In this document: positions 27,433 through 36,024 of the stretch, one piece after another
How positions within the stretch are numbered: the first letter of the stretch is position 1
Layout of the letters: every line of letters starts with the position of its first letter
From: BOG-908 sp965198825
Lineage (GTDB): Bacteria > Pseudomonadota > Alphaproteobacteria > Acetobacterales > Acetobacteraceae
DNA: 64,000 bases
Reading direction: 5' to 3'
NCBI GenBank assembly: GCA_965198825.1
Contig: CBDAQB010000002.1
Location: 787,978 to 851,977 of the forward strand
Made by a program: the position numbers and the translations under genes
The notes under the pieces: model-generated
The model's input: only the letters and a program-made list of their open reading frames with translations
The model's database searches: none
Told to the model about the DNA's origin: nothing

Positions 27433-28185
27433 GTGCGATCCATCCCTACCCAAGCCGTGGCGCTGGCTGCCCTGACCCTGCTGGCCGGGGCGCGGCCGGC
27501 GGCAGCCTGGAACAGCCCCGCGCCCGACGTGGTGCTGTACAGCACGCCTGCGATGGAGGACACGCTGCGCGCCCTCTCGCAGCGCTACACGGCGGATACG
27601 CATATCGAGGTGCATCTCTTCCTGGCGCCGCCTGACGGGCTCGTCGGCCTCATCAAACATCGCGCCCGGGCCGATGTTGTCGTGGCAGATGCGCCGACGC
27701 TCGAAACACTCGCGGCCGCCGACCTCATCCATCGGGATTCGGTCGTTACCTTGGGCAACGATCCCTTTGTCCTGGTCGCCAAGGCCGGCGCAGATCTGCC
27801 CGCAGGCGCCGGCGCCGCGCAACTTGTGGCCGCCTACACGACCGTGCTGCCTGACCCGACCACAGCCGCCACCTTCGACGGCGCGGCCGTTCTGCACGCG
27901 GCCCTCCCGGCTGTCAGCACGCCCGCCACCGTCGGCGTCTCCGACACCCCGGTGGTGCTCGCCAATGTGCGCGCCGACGGCAAATTGCTCGGCCTGGTGC
28001 ACCAGACAGAGGCCGCGTCGCCCGGGGTTACCCAGGTGGCCAAGCTGGCCGCCACCCCCACTGTCACGGAAGGCGCGCTCGTCACCAACGGGCAGAGCGC
28101 AAATGCCGCCGCTTTCCTGGCCTTCATCGATGGACCGGCAGGCCTGGCCGCCCTGCGAAGCGCCGGCCTGGAGCCAGCATCGTGA
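27433..28185 (+). CDS. ModA-like periplasmic substrate-binding protein
   Basis: The 250-residue protein has a cleavable signal peptide (LAALTLLAGARPAAA-W) and the bilobal ModA-type fold pattern (VVLYSTPAMEDTLRALSQRYT, ADVVVADAPTLETLAAADLI, NDPFVLVAK). ModA proteins bind molybdate or tungstate. No ABC permease or ATPase follows; a cytochrome b and a YedY-like molybdoenzyme do, with four-base overlaps. GTG at 27433 is the likely start. It may sense or supply molybdate, or have another ligand; the assignment is family level. Confidence 0.8.
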   Translation: MRSIPTQAVALAALTLLAGARPAAAWNSPAPDVVLYSTPAMEDTLRALSQRYTADTHIEVHLFLAPPDGLVGLIKHRARADVVVADAPTLETLAAADLIHRDSVVTLGNDPFVLVAKAGADLPAGAGAAQLVAAYTTVLPDPTTAATFDGAAVLHAALPAVSTPATVGVSDTPVVLANVRADGKLLGLVHQTEAASPGVTQVAKLAATPTVTEGALVTNGQSANAAAFLAFIDGPAGLAALRSAGLEPAS

Positions 28186-28862
28186 GCGTGACCGTGGCAC
28201 CGGACGAACAGCGCCATTCCCTCATCGTGCGCATTTCGCACTGGTGCCAGGCGCTGGCGATCGTCATCATGATAGGCAGCGGCTGGCGCATTTACGACAA
28301 CGTGCCGATTTTCCCGTTTGAATTTCCCTATTGGATCACCCTCGGGGGCGACAAATATCTCGCCACCACGACCAGCAACGACTGGGGCACCGCAAATGCC
28401 ATCGCCTGGCATTTTGCCGGCATGTGGCTGCTGCTATTCGGTTTCGGCCTGTTTGTTTTGAACGGCATCCTCACCGGGCATTTCTGGCGCGACTTCCTGC
28501 CGCTCACGCCACGATCCTTCCTGCGCGACTTCATTGCCGCCGCCACCTTCAAGCTCGACCACCGCCTGGGCGCCTACAATGCCGTGCAGAAGGCGTTCTA
28601 CTGGGGCGTTCTGTTCGCCATTGGCATGATGTTCCTCTCCGGCCTCGCCATCTGGAAACCCGTGCAGCTCGGCTGGCTCACCTGGCTGTTCGGCGGCTTC
28701 CCAAGCGCGCGCGTGGTGCATTTCCTGTTCATGTCGGCCATCGTTGCCTTCATGGCCGTGCACGTGGCACTCGTCGCCATCGTGCCGAAAACCCTGCGCG
28801 CCATGACGCTCGGCCGTGCAACCGACTTTCCCCACCACCACGAACCGGTATCGGAACCATGA
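28182..28862 (+). CDS. Membrane cytochrome b (b561-like)
   Basis: The 226-residue membrane protein has four main hydrophobic helices and candidate haem histidines in RISHWCQAL, AIAWHFAG and the final helices (VHFLFMS, AVHVALV). This is the cytochrome b561 / thiosulfate-reductase cytochrome b type that passes electrons between quinones and periplasmic oxidoreductases. GTG at 28182 overlaps the preceding stop, and its own stop overlaps the next ATG. It probably serves the molybdoenzyme encoded next. Confidence 0.88.
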   Translation: MSVTVAPDEQRHSLIVRISHWCQALAIVIMIGSGWRIYDNVPIFPFEFPYWITLGGDKYLATTTSNDWGTANAIAWHFAGMWLLLFGFGLFVLNGILTGHFWRDFLPLTPRSFLRDFIAAATFKLDHRLGAYNAVQKAFYWGVLFAIGMMFLSGLAIWKPVQLGWLTWLFGGFPSARVVHFLFMSAIVAFMAVHVALVAIVPKTLRAMTLGRATDFPHHHEPVSEP

Positions 28863-29602
28863 TGCGCCCACCCGGTCCGATCGATCCCGCGCTACGCGCC
28901 GCTGTCGAGCGGCGCACCCTGTTGCGCGGCGGCCTCAGCCTCGGCGCCCTCACCATGCTGAGCGGCTGCGACCTCAGCGACTCCGATGCCGTGCAATCGA
29001 CCCTGCACGCCATCTCGCGCTGGAACGATCGCGTGCAGGCCTTCCTGTTTAGCGACACGCGCCTTGCCCGCGAATACCCGGAAAGTGCCGTTGCGAAAAC
29101 CTTCCGCTACAACGCCTACTACCCCGCCAAGGACGCGGTGAAAATCGACGCCAGCAGCTATCGCCTTGGCCTCGCTGGCCTGATCACCGACAAACGTCCC
29201 TGGAACGTCCAGCAGCTTTTGGCACTTCCCCGCACAGTGCAGCGCACACGCCACGTCTGCGTCGAAGGCTGGAGCTACATCGGGCAATGGAGCGGCGTTC
29301 CCCTCGGTGACTTCCTGCGCCACGTCGGCGCCGACACGCGCGCGAAATTCGTGGGCTTCCAGTGCGCGGACGGCTACTACGAAGGCATGGACATGGCGAC
29401 CGCGTTGCATCCGCAAACCATCATGGCCGTTACCGCCGGCGCGGACATACTCTCCCCAGAGTTCGGCTATCCGCTCAAAATCCGTGTGCCTACCAAGCTT
29501 GGATTCAAGAATCCTAAGTGGGTCACGGCGATGTATGTGACCAATACGCAGCCTTCGGGGTTCTGGACGGATCGGGGGTATAATTGGTTTTCTGGAATTT
29601 AA
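28859..29602 (+). CDS. YedY-like molybdopterin-dependent oxidoreductase, Tat lipoprotein
   Basis: The 247-residue protein carries the sulfite-oxidase-fold molybdopterin domain. The Mo-coordinating Cys is C134 in RHVCVEGWSYIGQWSG, and PLKIRVPTKLGFKNPKWV is the conserved end. The N-terminus has RRTLLRGG (Tat-like) followed by the lipobox LSGC at Cys37, suggesting export by Tat and lipid anchoring. It overlaps the cytochrome b gene, forming a plausible periplasmic electron-transfer pair analogous to MsrP/MsrQ but with a different membrane partner. Confidence 0.9.
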   Translation: MMRPPGPIDPALRAAVERRTLLRGGLSLGALTMLSGCDLSDSDAVQSTLHAISRWNDRVQAFLFSDTRLAREYPESAVAKTFRYNAYYPAKDAVKIDASSYRLGLAGLITDKRPWNVQQLLALPRTVQRTRHVCVEGWSYIGQWSGVPLGDFLRHVGADTRAKFVGFQCADGYYEGMDMATALHPQTIMAVTAGADILSPEFGYPLKIRVPTKLGFKNPKWVTAMYVTNTQPSGFWTDRGYNWFSGI

Positions 29603-29604
29603 GA

Positions 29605-29703
29605 GAGCAAGTCGTTCTTTAGGCCCGGCCGGCGGCGCGATCTCGGTCCCACAGTGCAAAAGTTTTTTGCTTCTTTTTTTCAAAAAAGAAGACCCTTCCT
29701 TCC
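29605..29703. repeat. Hairpin element, copy 8 (right arm only)
   Basis: A C/G-type right arm lies at 29658-29691, preceded by spacer sequence with CGATCTCGGTCCC. The left arm is missing apart from a GTTCTTT remnant. Confidence 0.88.
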
Positions 29704-29730
29704 TCCTCTCAACCCGCTATACCGCCTTGG

Positions 29731-31362
29731 ATGCCCGAGACCCCGACACGACTGGAAGGCGACTTCGACGACATAGTCGTAGGCGCCGGCTCCGCAGGCT
29801 GCGTGGTCGCCAACCGCCTCTCCGCCGATCCATCGCGCCGCGTCCTGCTGCTGGAAGCCGGCGGCCGGGACAATTGGATCTGGTTCCACATTCCCGTCGG
29901 CTATCTGTTCGCCATAGGCAATCCTCGCTCTGACTGGATGTTTGAAACCGAGCCGGAGCCGCGCCTGAACGGCCGTTCGCTGAAATATCCGCGCGGCAAG
30001 GTCATCGGCGGATCATCCGCCATCAACGCCATGATCTCCATGCGCGGCCAAGCTCAGGACTACGATGGCTGGCGCGACATGGGCCTGCGCGGCTGGGGCT
30101 GGAAGGATGTGGCGCCCGTGTTCCGGCGCCTGGACCATCATTTTCTCGGCGACGGCGAGCATCATGCCATCGGCGGCGAATGGCGGGTCGAGGCGCCGCG
30201 GCTCACCTGGAAAGTGCTCGACGCCGTTTCCCGCGCCGCTAACGAGATGGGCATTCCCGCCACGCCCGACTTCAACACAGGCGACAACGCCGGGGTTGGC
30301 TATTTTCACGTCAACCAAAGACGCGGCCTCCGCTGGTCCGCGGCGCGCGGCTTTCTGAAACCCGTGCTGCATCGTGCGAACTTGCGCCTCGAGACAAACC
30401 TTCTGGTCGACCGCATTATTTTTGAAGGACGCCGAGCCGTCGGCATCCGCTTCGTGCGCAACGGGGAGTTCTTCGAGGCCCGTGCGAAAGGTGACGTGAT
30501 CCTCTGCGCCGGATCCATCGGTTCGAGCCAGATCCTGCAACGCTCAGGCGTCGGCCCGAGCGAGCACCTCGGCACCCATGGCATTCCGCTGGTGCTGGAT
30601 AAGCCTGGCGTTGGCGCCAATCTGCAGGACCATCTTCAGCAACGCGCCATCTACAAGGTGCGCGGTATCAAGACGCTCAACGAGACCTACCACTCGCTTC
30701 TCGGCCGCGCCCTGATGGGCGCCGAATACGCCCTGTTCCGCCGCGGCCCTCTGACCATGGCGCCATCCCAGCTCGGCATCTTCACCAGATCCTCGCCCGA
30801 ACACGCGCGCCCGAACATTCAGTTTCACATTCAGCCACTTTCACTCGACAGATTTGGCGACCCGCTGCACAGCTTCCCGGCCATAACCGTAAGCGCCTGC
30901 AATCTCCGGCCGACCTCGCGCGGCGCCATCCGCCTGCGCTCGGCCGATCCCGCAGACAAACCCGTCATTACGCCGAACTACCTCTCCACGCATGAAGACC
31001 GTGAAGTTGCGGCCGACGCGATCAGGGTTACCCGCCGCCTTATGCAGCAATCCGCCTTGCGCCCGTTCCAGCCTGACGAATATCTACCCGGCCCATCTGT
31101 CGGCGATGACGCGGAAGCGCTGGCGAAGGCCGCCGGCGACATTGGCACCACGATTTTCCATCCGGTCGGCACAGCGCGTATGGGCCTGCCGTCCGATCCG
31201 CTCGCAGTTGTTGACGAGCGGCTGCGCGTCATCGGCATCGATCATCTGCGGGTTATCGATGCATCCGTTATGCCGACGATCACGTCGGGTAATACTAATA
31301 CACCGACGATTATGATTGCTGATAAGGGGGCGCAATTCGCCCTTGAGGACAGAAGGAAGTAG
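29731..31362 (+). CDS. GMC-family FAD oxidoreductase (choline-dehydrogenase-like)
   Basis: The 543-residue flavoprotein has FAD motif VVGAGSAGCVVANRL, GMC signature 1 (GKVIGGSSAINAMISMRG), signature 2 near GSIGSSQILQRSGVG, and C-terminal active-site His and Asn in FHPVGTARMG and TSGNTNTP. GMC enzymes oxidise alcohols such as choline, PEG or glucose; the substrate here is unknown. No betaine aldehyde dehydrogenase is nearby, so BetA is unlikely. Its TAG overlaps the first base of the arm of hairpin copy 9. Confidence 0.9.
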   Translation: MPETPTRLEGDFDDIVVGAGSAGCVVANRLSADPSRRVLLLEAGGRDNWIWFHIPVGYLFAIGNPRSDWMFETEPEPRLNGRSLKYPRGKVIGGSSAINAMISMRGQAQDYDGWRDMGLRGWGWKDVAPVFRRLDHHFLGDGEHHAIGGEWRVEAPRLTWKVLDAVSRAANEMGIPATPDFNTGDNAGVGYFHVNQRRGLRWSAARGFLKPVLHRANLRLETNLLVDRIIFEGRRAVGIRFVRNGEFFEARAKGDVILCAGSIGSSQILQRSGVGPSEHLGTHGIPLVLDKPGVGANLQDHLQQRAIYKVRGIKTLNETYHSLLGRALMGAEYALFRRGPLTMAPSQLGIFTRSSPEHARPNIQFHIQPLSLDRFGDPLHSFPAITVSACNLRPTSRGAIRLRSADPADKPVITPNYLSTHEDREVAADAIRVTRRLMQQSALRPFQPDEYLPGPSVGDDAEALAKAAGDIGTTIFHPVGTARMGLPSDPLAVVDERLRVIGIDHLRVIDASVMPTITSGNTNTPTIMIADKGAQFALEDRRK

Positions 31363-31484
31363 TTCTTTTTTGAAAAAAGAACCAAAAAATTTTGGACCTT
31401 TAGGCCCGGCACTTCCACGCTCTCGGTCCCACGTCGCAAAAGTTTTTTGCTTCTTTTTTTCAAAAAAGAAGACCTTGCTTCCTT
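31352..31484. repeat. Hairpin element, copy 9 (both arms)
   Basis: The left arm is G/C type from 31362, one A shorter than usual, and the right arm is C/G type. The spacer has TCTCGGTCCC. It begins within the last codons of the GMC gene. Confidence 0.93.
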
Positions 31485-31505
31485 CAACCAACCAGGGAAT
31501 CAACC

Positions 31506-32366
31506 ATGGAAATCACAGGCAAGACCGTCTGGATCACCGGCGCCTCCTCCGGCATCGGCGCCGCCCTGGCCGGAGCGTTCGGTGAAGCCGGGGCACACAT
31601 CATTCTCTCCGGAAGACAGGCATCGGCTCTCACCGAAGTCGCCAGGTCGTTGCAGCCGGAAAGCCATATTCTGCCGTTCGACACGACGGACTTTGCGGCG
31701 TTGCCTGGCCTGGTCGATGTGGCGATAGCGTGGCGAGGCGGTATCGATTTGCTGGTCAACAATGCGGGCATCAGCCAGCGCAGCCTGGCGATCGATACTG
31801 GCATGGAGGTTTACCGGCGGATCATGGAGGTAGATTTCTTCGCGCCCGTCGCCCTGACGCAGCTTGTGTTGCCGCACATGGTGGCGCGCGGCTCCGGGCA
31901 CATCGCGGTCATCAGCTCGGTGGCAGGGAAGGTGGGCGTTCCGCTGCGCACCGGCTACTCGGCCGCCAAGCACGCGCTGATCGGCTATTGCGATGCTCTG
32001 CGGGCGGAGATCGAGCAGGCCTATGGCATCGGTGTGACGACGGTCCTGCCCGGCTCGGTCCGCACGCGCGTGGCGGCGAATGCGCTGCAAGGCGACGGCA
32101 CGGTGCGCGGAGTCTCCGACGACAATATCGACAACGGCATGGATCCGGCCGACGTCGCGCGACGCACGGTCGAGGGCATACGCGCTGGTGAGCGTGAGAT
32201 CCTGATCGCCGAGGGCTCCGAGTTGATGGCCGCCAAGGCGCGCGCGTTCGATCCGGAAGCCCTCTTTGCCACCATGGCACGCGCGGGCGCGCGGCTGGCC
32301 GAGGCTCGCGCGGAAGCGGGAGCAGGCTTCAGGCCCGATCCCGGGCGTGTCGATCGTCCTGCCTAG
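31506..32366 (+). CDS. Short-chain dehydrogenase/reductase
   Basis: This classical SDR has 286 residues. The cofactor motif TGASSGIG is at 11-18, NNAG at 85-88, and the catalytic residues are S137/S138, Y151 and K155 (YSAAK). The pattern with a longer C-terminal tail resembles DHRS7-like SDRs. The tail after residue 240 is Ala/Arg-rich and has no recognised function. The substrate is unknown. Confidence 0.9.
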   Translation: MEITGKTVWITGASSGIGAALAGAFGEAGAHIILSGRQASALTEVARSLQPESHILPFDTTDFAALPGLVDVAIAWRGGIDLLVNNAGISQRSLAIDTGMEVYRRIMEVDFFAPVALTQLVLPHMVARGSGHIAVISSVAGKVGVPLRTGYSAAKHALIGYCDALRAEIEQAYGIGVTTVLPGSVRTRVAANALQGDGTVRGVSDDNIDNGMDPADVARRTVEGIRAGEREILIAEGSELMAAKARAFDPEALFATMARAGARLAEARAEAGAGFRPDPGRVDRPA

Positions 32367-32429
32367 GCGCGCACTATGCGTGAGCGCATCGCCTGCTAAA
32401 CTCGTTCGCAATCCAAGGAGACCGGTCCC

Positions 32430-33263
32430 ATGGCACTTGTCCGCCAGGTCATCACCGCCCTGAACCAGGACGGGACCGACATGCTCGGCACCCGCAATGT
32501 CGCCATCAAAATTGTCGATGAAAGCATCGTTTCAGGCTCGCTCCTCACTGTTGAATCGAACCATTTCTGCATCTTGAAATCCCGGGGTGCGGTGCTGGAG
32601 GTTTACGACACCGGACAGTATGCCCTGGTCACGCCTGACAAGCCGCTCATTGGCTCGGTGGTGCAGGGCTTCTTCGGCGGCGCGTCGCCGTGGGTCTATG
32701 AAGTCATCTATATCAACCGCAGCAAGCTTCTTGTGCGCAGCACGGGAATTGCCACCAGCGCCGAAATGGCCGAAGTCTCCTATGTCGCCGACTACTATAT
32801 TCACATCGACAGCAAGGCGGCGGCACTCGAGCTCATCACGCATCTGCCTTTTACCGGCCGGGTCATCGACACGAAAGAGATCGCCGACTATGCCGGTCCT
32901 GCCATCGAGCAGGCGATCAACCAGGTGATCCAGGTCACCCGCCTCGAACATATCAACGAGCACATCAATGAACTTCGCGAGGGCGTAAAAGCGCACCTCA
33001 CCGATTTCCTGAAAGTGTTTGGCATTCTCCTAAATGACCTCAAAATTCTTATCCTGCCGAAGGATGAACGCATGCGGGAACTGATTTCGTTGCAGGCCAT
33101 TGGTCTCTCGCCCATCGAGGCTGTGCGCTACTATCTCGCCTTGCGCATGGCGGAGAAAGGCCTGGTTTCCGCGCCGAATGCTGCGGTGGGCATGCCCTTC
33201 CAGGTAGGCGGCACGCAGGTCGGCACCTACGCCAGCCCCGATGTCGGGCTGGACAAGCCCTGA
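32430..33263 (+). CDS. SPFH/Band 7-like protein
   Basis: The 277-residue protein resembles SPFH (stomatin/prohibitin) domain proteins of the YdjI or 'virion core' type: ESNHFCILKSRGAVLEVYDTGQYALVTPDKPL, then YINRSKLLVR. A helical C-terminal half follows (EIADYAGPAIEQAINQVIQ). No N-terminal membrane helix is visible. AAGGAG lies upstream of the ATG. It is followed after two bases by an uncharacterised gene, so the two form an operon and probably a complex. SPFH proteins of this type build membrane-associated scaffolds. Confidence 0.72.
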   Translation: MALVRQVITALNQDGTDMLGTRNVAIKIVDESIVSGSLLTVESNHFCILKSRGAVLEVYDTGQYALVTPDKPLIGSVVQGFFGGASPWVYEVIYINRSKLLVRSTGIATSAEMAEVSYVADYYIHIDSKAAALELITHLPFTGRVIDTKEIADYAGPAIEQAINQVIQVTRLEHINEHINELREGVKAHLTDFLKVFGILLNDLKILILPKDERMRELISLQAIGLSPIEAVRYYLALRMAEKGLVSAPNAAVGMPFQVGGTQVGTYASPDVGLDKP

Positions 33264-33265
33264 TT

Positions 33266-33799
33266 ATGACTGCTGCGCAGGACCAGATCGCCCATGTCGC
33301 GATCACCTTGTTCAACGGCTGGGGCTACAATTTCTACCGAAAGGAAAACCAGCTCCGTGCCGATGATTTGATGGTGCGCGCCAAAGTGTCGGGGCTGCTC
33401 GCCGATGCAAGGAGCTATGTGGAAAGTGCCGAGCAGCAGTTCCGCCGCGAGTTCCTGCCGCCGCCGTCGCGCGAAAAACCGAGGCATGACCCGGACGCCA
33501 TCAAGGGCGCGCAAACATTGGAGTCGATCGCTCATGCGCTAGGCGCACTAGAAGGCCACATTCGCGCGTTGCCGGTGCCGGAAAACGACCGCATGACGCA
33601 GCGCTTCCGCCGTGAGTCGGAGAGCCTGGCGCGGCTTCTGGAAGCGGATCAGGAGATGGTCGGCCACGTGGAGTTTATGCGGTCGCTTCTGACGTCTGCT
33701 TCTCCTGCCTGGATACTTGAGAATGCGCTCTCCCTGCGGCAGCAGATCGCGGCTGTTGAGCGGGCTGTGCAGAGTAGGGGTGATTTGCTGGCTTTTTAG
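33266..33799 (+). CDS. Conserved-looking helical protein, partner of the SPFH gene
   Basis: The 177-residue soluble protein is not recognised. It opens with QIAHVAITLFNGWGYNFYRKENQLRADDLMVRAKVSGLLADA and continues as long amphipathic helices rich in Arg and Glu (MTQRFRRESESLARLLEADQEMV), so it may form a coiled-coil or helical bundle. The two-base spacing to the SPFH gene implies cotranslation. It has no signal peptide or membrane helix. Degenerate hairpin copy 10 follows. Confidence 0.7.
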   Translation: MTAAQDQIAHVAITLFNGWGYNFYRKENQLRADDLMVRAKVSGLLADARSYVESAEQQFRREFLPPPSREKPRHDPDAIKGAQTLESIAHALGALEGHIRALPVPENDRMTQRFRRESESLARLLEADQEMVGHVEFMRSLLTSASPAWILENALSLRQQIAAVERAVQSRGDLLAF

Positions 33800-33905
33800 G
33801 AAAGCCTTCTATTCCTTTGGGCTGAGCACCTCCGCTAGCCCGAACTTAAATTGCAAAAGTTTTCTGCTTCTTCTTTTCAAAAAAGAAGTGCTTCCTTCCC
33901 ACCTT
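33800..33905. repeat. Hairpin element, copy 10 (degenerate, right arm)
   Basis: A right arm at 33854-33888 carries substitutions (CTTCTTCTTTTC) and the left arm is nearly erased. The minus-strand gene at 33846-34085 reads through it. Confidence 0.8.
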
Positions 33906-34085
33906 CCCTAAAAACGCCCCGACGCTGACCAAAGGCGGCCCGCCAAAGGCGAACCAGAGCGCCCAATCGGGAATGTCGAACAGGAACTCGTCCGAAGACC
34001 AAAGCAGCGCGTAGGGGAGAAACACTTCGGCCGCCAAGCCGAGGGCCAGGATCGGTGCGGTGATGCTGAACAGATCGAACTTCAT
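33846..34085 (-). CDS. Small membrane protein with repeat-derived C-terminus
   Basis: The 79-residue protein has two hydrophobic segments (LFSITAPILALGLAAEVFLPYALLW at about 5-29 and WALWFAFGGPPLVSVGAFLG at about 41-60). The last 16-17 residues (HFFFEKKKQKTFAI) are encoded by hairpin copy 10. The repeat removed or replaced the original end. The ATG has a weak ribosome site. The function is unknown, and the gene could be decaying. Confidence 0.5.
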   Translation of the reverse strand: MKFDLFSITAPILALGLAAEVFLPYALLWSSDEFLFDIPDWALWFAFGGPPLVSVGAFLGKVGRKHFFFEKKKQKTFAI

Positions 34086-34241
34086 CGTGGTCGCGAGCGG
34101 GACCGACCTGTCACGCCACCCGAGAGTTGGGTGGGTGTCGCTTACCCCGCATAGCCCCTCATTCCTGAAGCAATGACACAGCGGGCCGTCGGTGCCGGCG
34201 ACGGCGAGCGGCGTTCGGGTCCGCCTGGCCCCGGAGGGTCA

Positions 34242-34255
34242 ATGACGTCCGTCAT
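34242..34255. promoter_or_regulatory. Short palindrome in intergenic region
   Basis: ATGACG and CGTCAT are perfect arms around TC in the 238-base gap between the small membrane protein and the BLUF gene. It could be an operator, but the gap holds nothing else recognisable. Confidence 0.25.
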
Positions 34256-34323
34256 CGTCACGCTACAGTTTGGGTATGTGCCCTTCAGCTCTCAAGGGGC
34301 CAGGGCAAGATTTTTGTTGCGGC

Positions 34324-35664
34324 TCAAGAGGCGGTAGCGATGACCTGTCTGGTTTCGGCGGCGCAGGCCGTGGAGGTGCCGGTGGAGCTGAGCGTTCTCT
34401 CGATGGAGCGGTTCACATCGGAGGCTGTGGTGCTCGCCATGTCTGCGCCCACTTGCGAGCCGGCCATCTTCTCCTCGACGAAGATACGCCCTGCCACCAT
34501 GACCATGAGCGCGGGATTGCTGGAGGCCCGGCGCGCGGCGGCGATGGTGCTCGACACGGCGCCGAGGCGATCCTCGCGCCTGAAGGCGGGGCTCAGCGAG
34601 AGGTCCAGCACGTCGAACCATTGTGCGGCGACCATCTCCTGCAGCGCCTTGTCGTCTGAAGGTGATTCGGAACGGGGCGACCATCCGGCGTTCCAGAGCA
34701 CATCCGAGTCGAAGGCCGCGGCAAGGCGATGCGCTTCGCCGGGCTGAGGGACGACCAGAACGGCGGGGCCGGGAAGGGTGCGCGGCAATGGCGGCAGGCA
34801 GCCCAGGTTGAGCAGCCGAACCGCCGCCTGCAGCCGATGCAGGCCGAGGCTGACTTCGAATTCGCTGCACTCGTCCTCGCTCCACAAATCGCCTAGGCTT
34901 CGCGCTGCCGGCTCGAAAAGCGTGGCGTAGAGATGCTTGAAGGGGGTCGGCACCGCGCGGAGTTCCTGGATGAGCTCGGCCGCGGCCTGTTCGTCCGATG
35001 AAACCAGGAGGTTGGCGAGCTCCGCGGCACGCGGGTTCACGGCCAGGCTGCGCGACTGCTGTTCGTTTGCGTTGCCGGCGAGAGTTGGGATCACCGAGGA
35101 GATGATGACGTCCTTCAGGACGGCGGCAGTCTTTCCGTGCAGCGGCTTCCAGCGCATGCGCTCCGGCGGCGCTTCTTCGGCCGCGGTGTCGTGGCCATGC
35201 GACGGCGCCAGCTTGACCAGCAGAACCGCGGCCGCGTCCGGCTGCCGGCGCAGTGTCTCCACAACTTCGCGCGGCGGTTCGATGACGTCCTGCCAGACGA
35301 CCGATGTCGGCGCAGGCGCCGCGAGCTTCATGCTCCAATCGCCGAAAGTCCGCTCGGCCGCCGAATCCTTGCTGAGGATTTCGATGTCGCGGTGCCGCTT
35401 GTCGTTCCGGATCGAACCCATGACGCGTTCCACGCCATCGGCCGGCCCTTCGAGCCATTGGAAGAAGCGGCTGTTGTCGTAGAGCATGATGCCGGTGATG
35501 GCTTCGCGGCTGTTCCTCGCCTGCGACACTTCAGTGAGCTGCTGCAGATCGAGCGGCGATACAGATCCGACCGCCTGGCTTCGATAGACGACCCTCGAGA
35601 GGGCGCCGGCATTCCTGGAACCGTCAGACCTTGCCGCTACCGTCGAATGGAACTGGGCGGACAT
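34324..35664 (-). CDS. AppA-like blue-light sensor (BLUF plus SCHIC/B12-binding-like domain)
   Basis: The 446-residue protein starts with a BLUF flavin domain. Its Y27, N51, Q69, W110 and M112 match Rhodobacter AppA Y21, N45, Q63, W104 and M106, each offset by exactly six. From about 230 a SCHIC / B12-binding-like domain follows (FKHLYATLFEPAARSLGDLWSEDECSEFEVSLGLHRLQ), then a Rossmann-like part. AppA uses this domain pair to antagonise the repressor PpsR in response to light and redox. The Cys-rich tail of AppA is not seen. ATG at 35664 is chosen over a longer frame to 35745. No photosynthesis gene or PpsR is in the window. Confidence 0.88.
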   Translation of the reverse strand: MSAQFHSTVAARSDGSRNAGALSRVVYRSQAVGSVSPLDLQQLTEVSQARNSREAITGIMLYDNSRFFQWLEGPADGVERVMGSIRNDKRHRDIEILSKDSAAERTFGDWSMKLAAPAPTSVVWQDVIEPPREVVETLRRQPDAAAVLLVKLAPSHGHDTAAEEAPPERMRWKPLHGKTAAVLKDVIISSVIPTLAGNANEQQSRSLAVNPRAAELANLLVSSDEQAAAELIQELRAVPTPFKHLYATLFEPAARSLGDLWSEDECSEFEVSLGLHRLQAAVRLLNLGCLPPLPRTLPGPAVLVVPQPGEAHRLAAAFDSDVLWNAGWSPRSESPSDDKALQEMVAAQWFDVLDLSLSPAFRREDRLGAVSSTIAAARRASSNPALMVMVAGRIFVEEKMAGSQVGADMASTTASDVNRSIERTLSSTGTSTACAAETRQVIATAS

Positions 35665-36024
35665 CGGTAATCCCCATGGTTCGTCGTCAAGCGGGGTGCC
35701 GAACACGTACAACAACAGCGGCAGGGCCGGCCCGCTGCATTGCAAACACGAATTCGCCTAAAGCATCCCGCCCGGTTGTTTTTGAGTCCGCAAAGCGATG
35801 GAAGCGCGGATTAGCAGTGAGGCATAAAGTTTCATTCATCTTAGGTGACGTCAAGCACCGTTTACCAAAACACAAGCCGCTGCGACGAAACTTCGACTAC
35901 TGGCTATGTGCACCCGTATTGCAGCGCACAAAATTCGATTCGTATAAATGCATGTTGCGATGCGGGAACGGTTTGGAATGGCTTGTCGGCTGCCTGTCTG
36001 CAGCGGCTGATCGGCGGTGCTTCG
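35665..36024. other. Intergenic region upstream of the BLUF sensor
   Basis: This 360-base region separates the GGDEF gene 3' end from the BLUF gene start. It should contain the BLUF promoter. No PpsR-type TGT-N12-ACA site was found; TGTGC and GCACA occur 18 bases apart near 35907-35932. No coding sequence is supported. Confidence 0.5.

Noticed and set aside
29731..31362. GMC oxidoreductase as choline dehydrogenase BetA
   Set aside because: The GMC motifs are present but no betB, betI or choline transporter is adjacent; the family is too broad to name the substrate.
35665..36024. PpsR/CrtJ binding site upstream of the AppA-like gene
   Set aside because: No TGT-N12-ACA was found; the nearest TGT and ACA are 18 bases apart.
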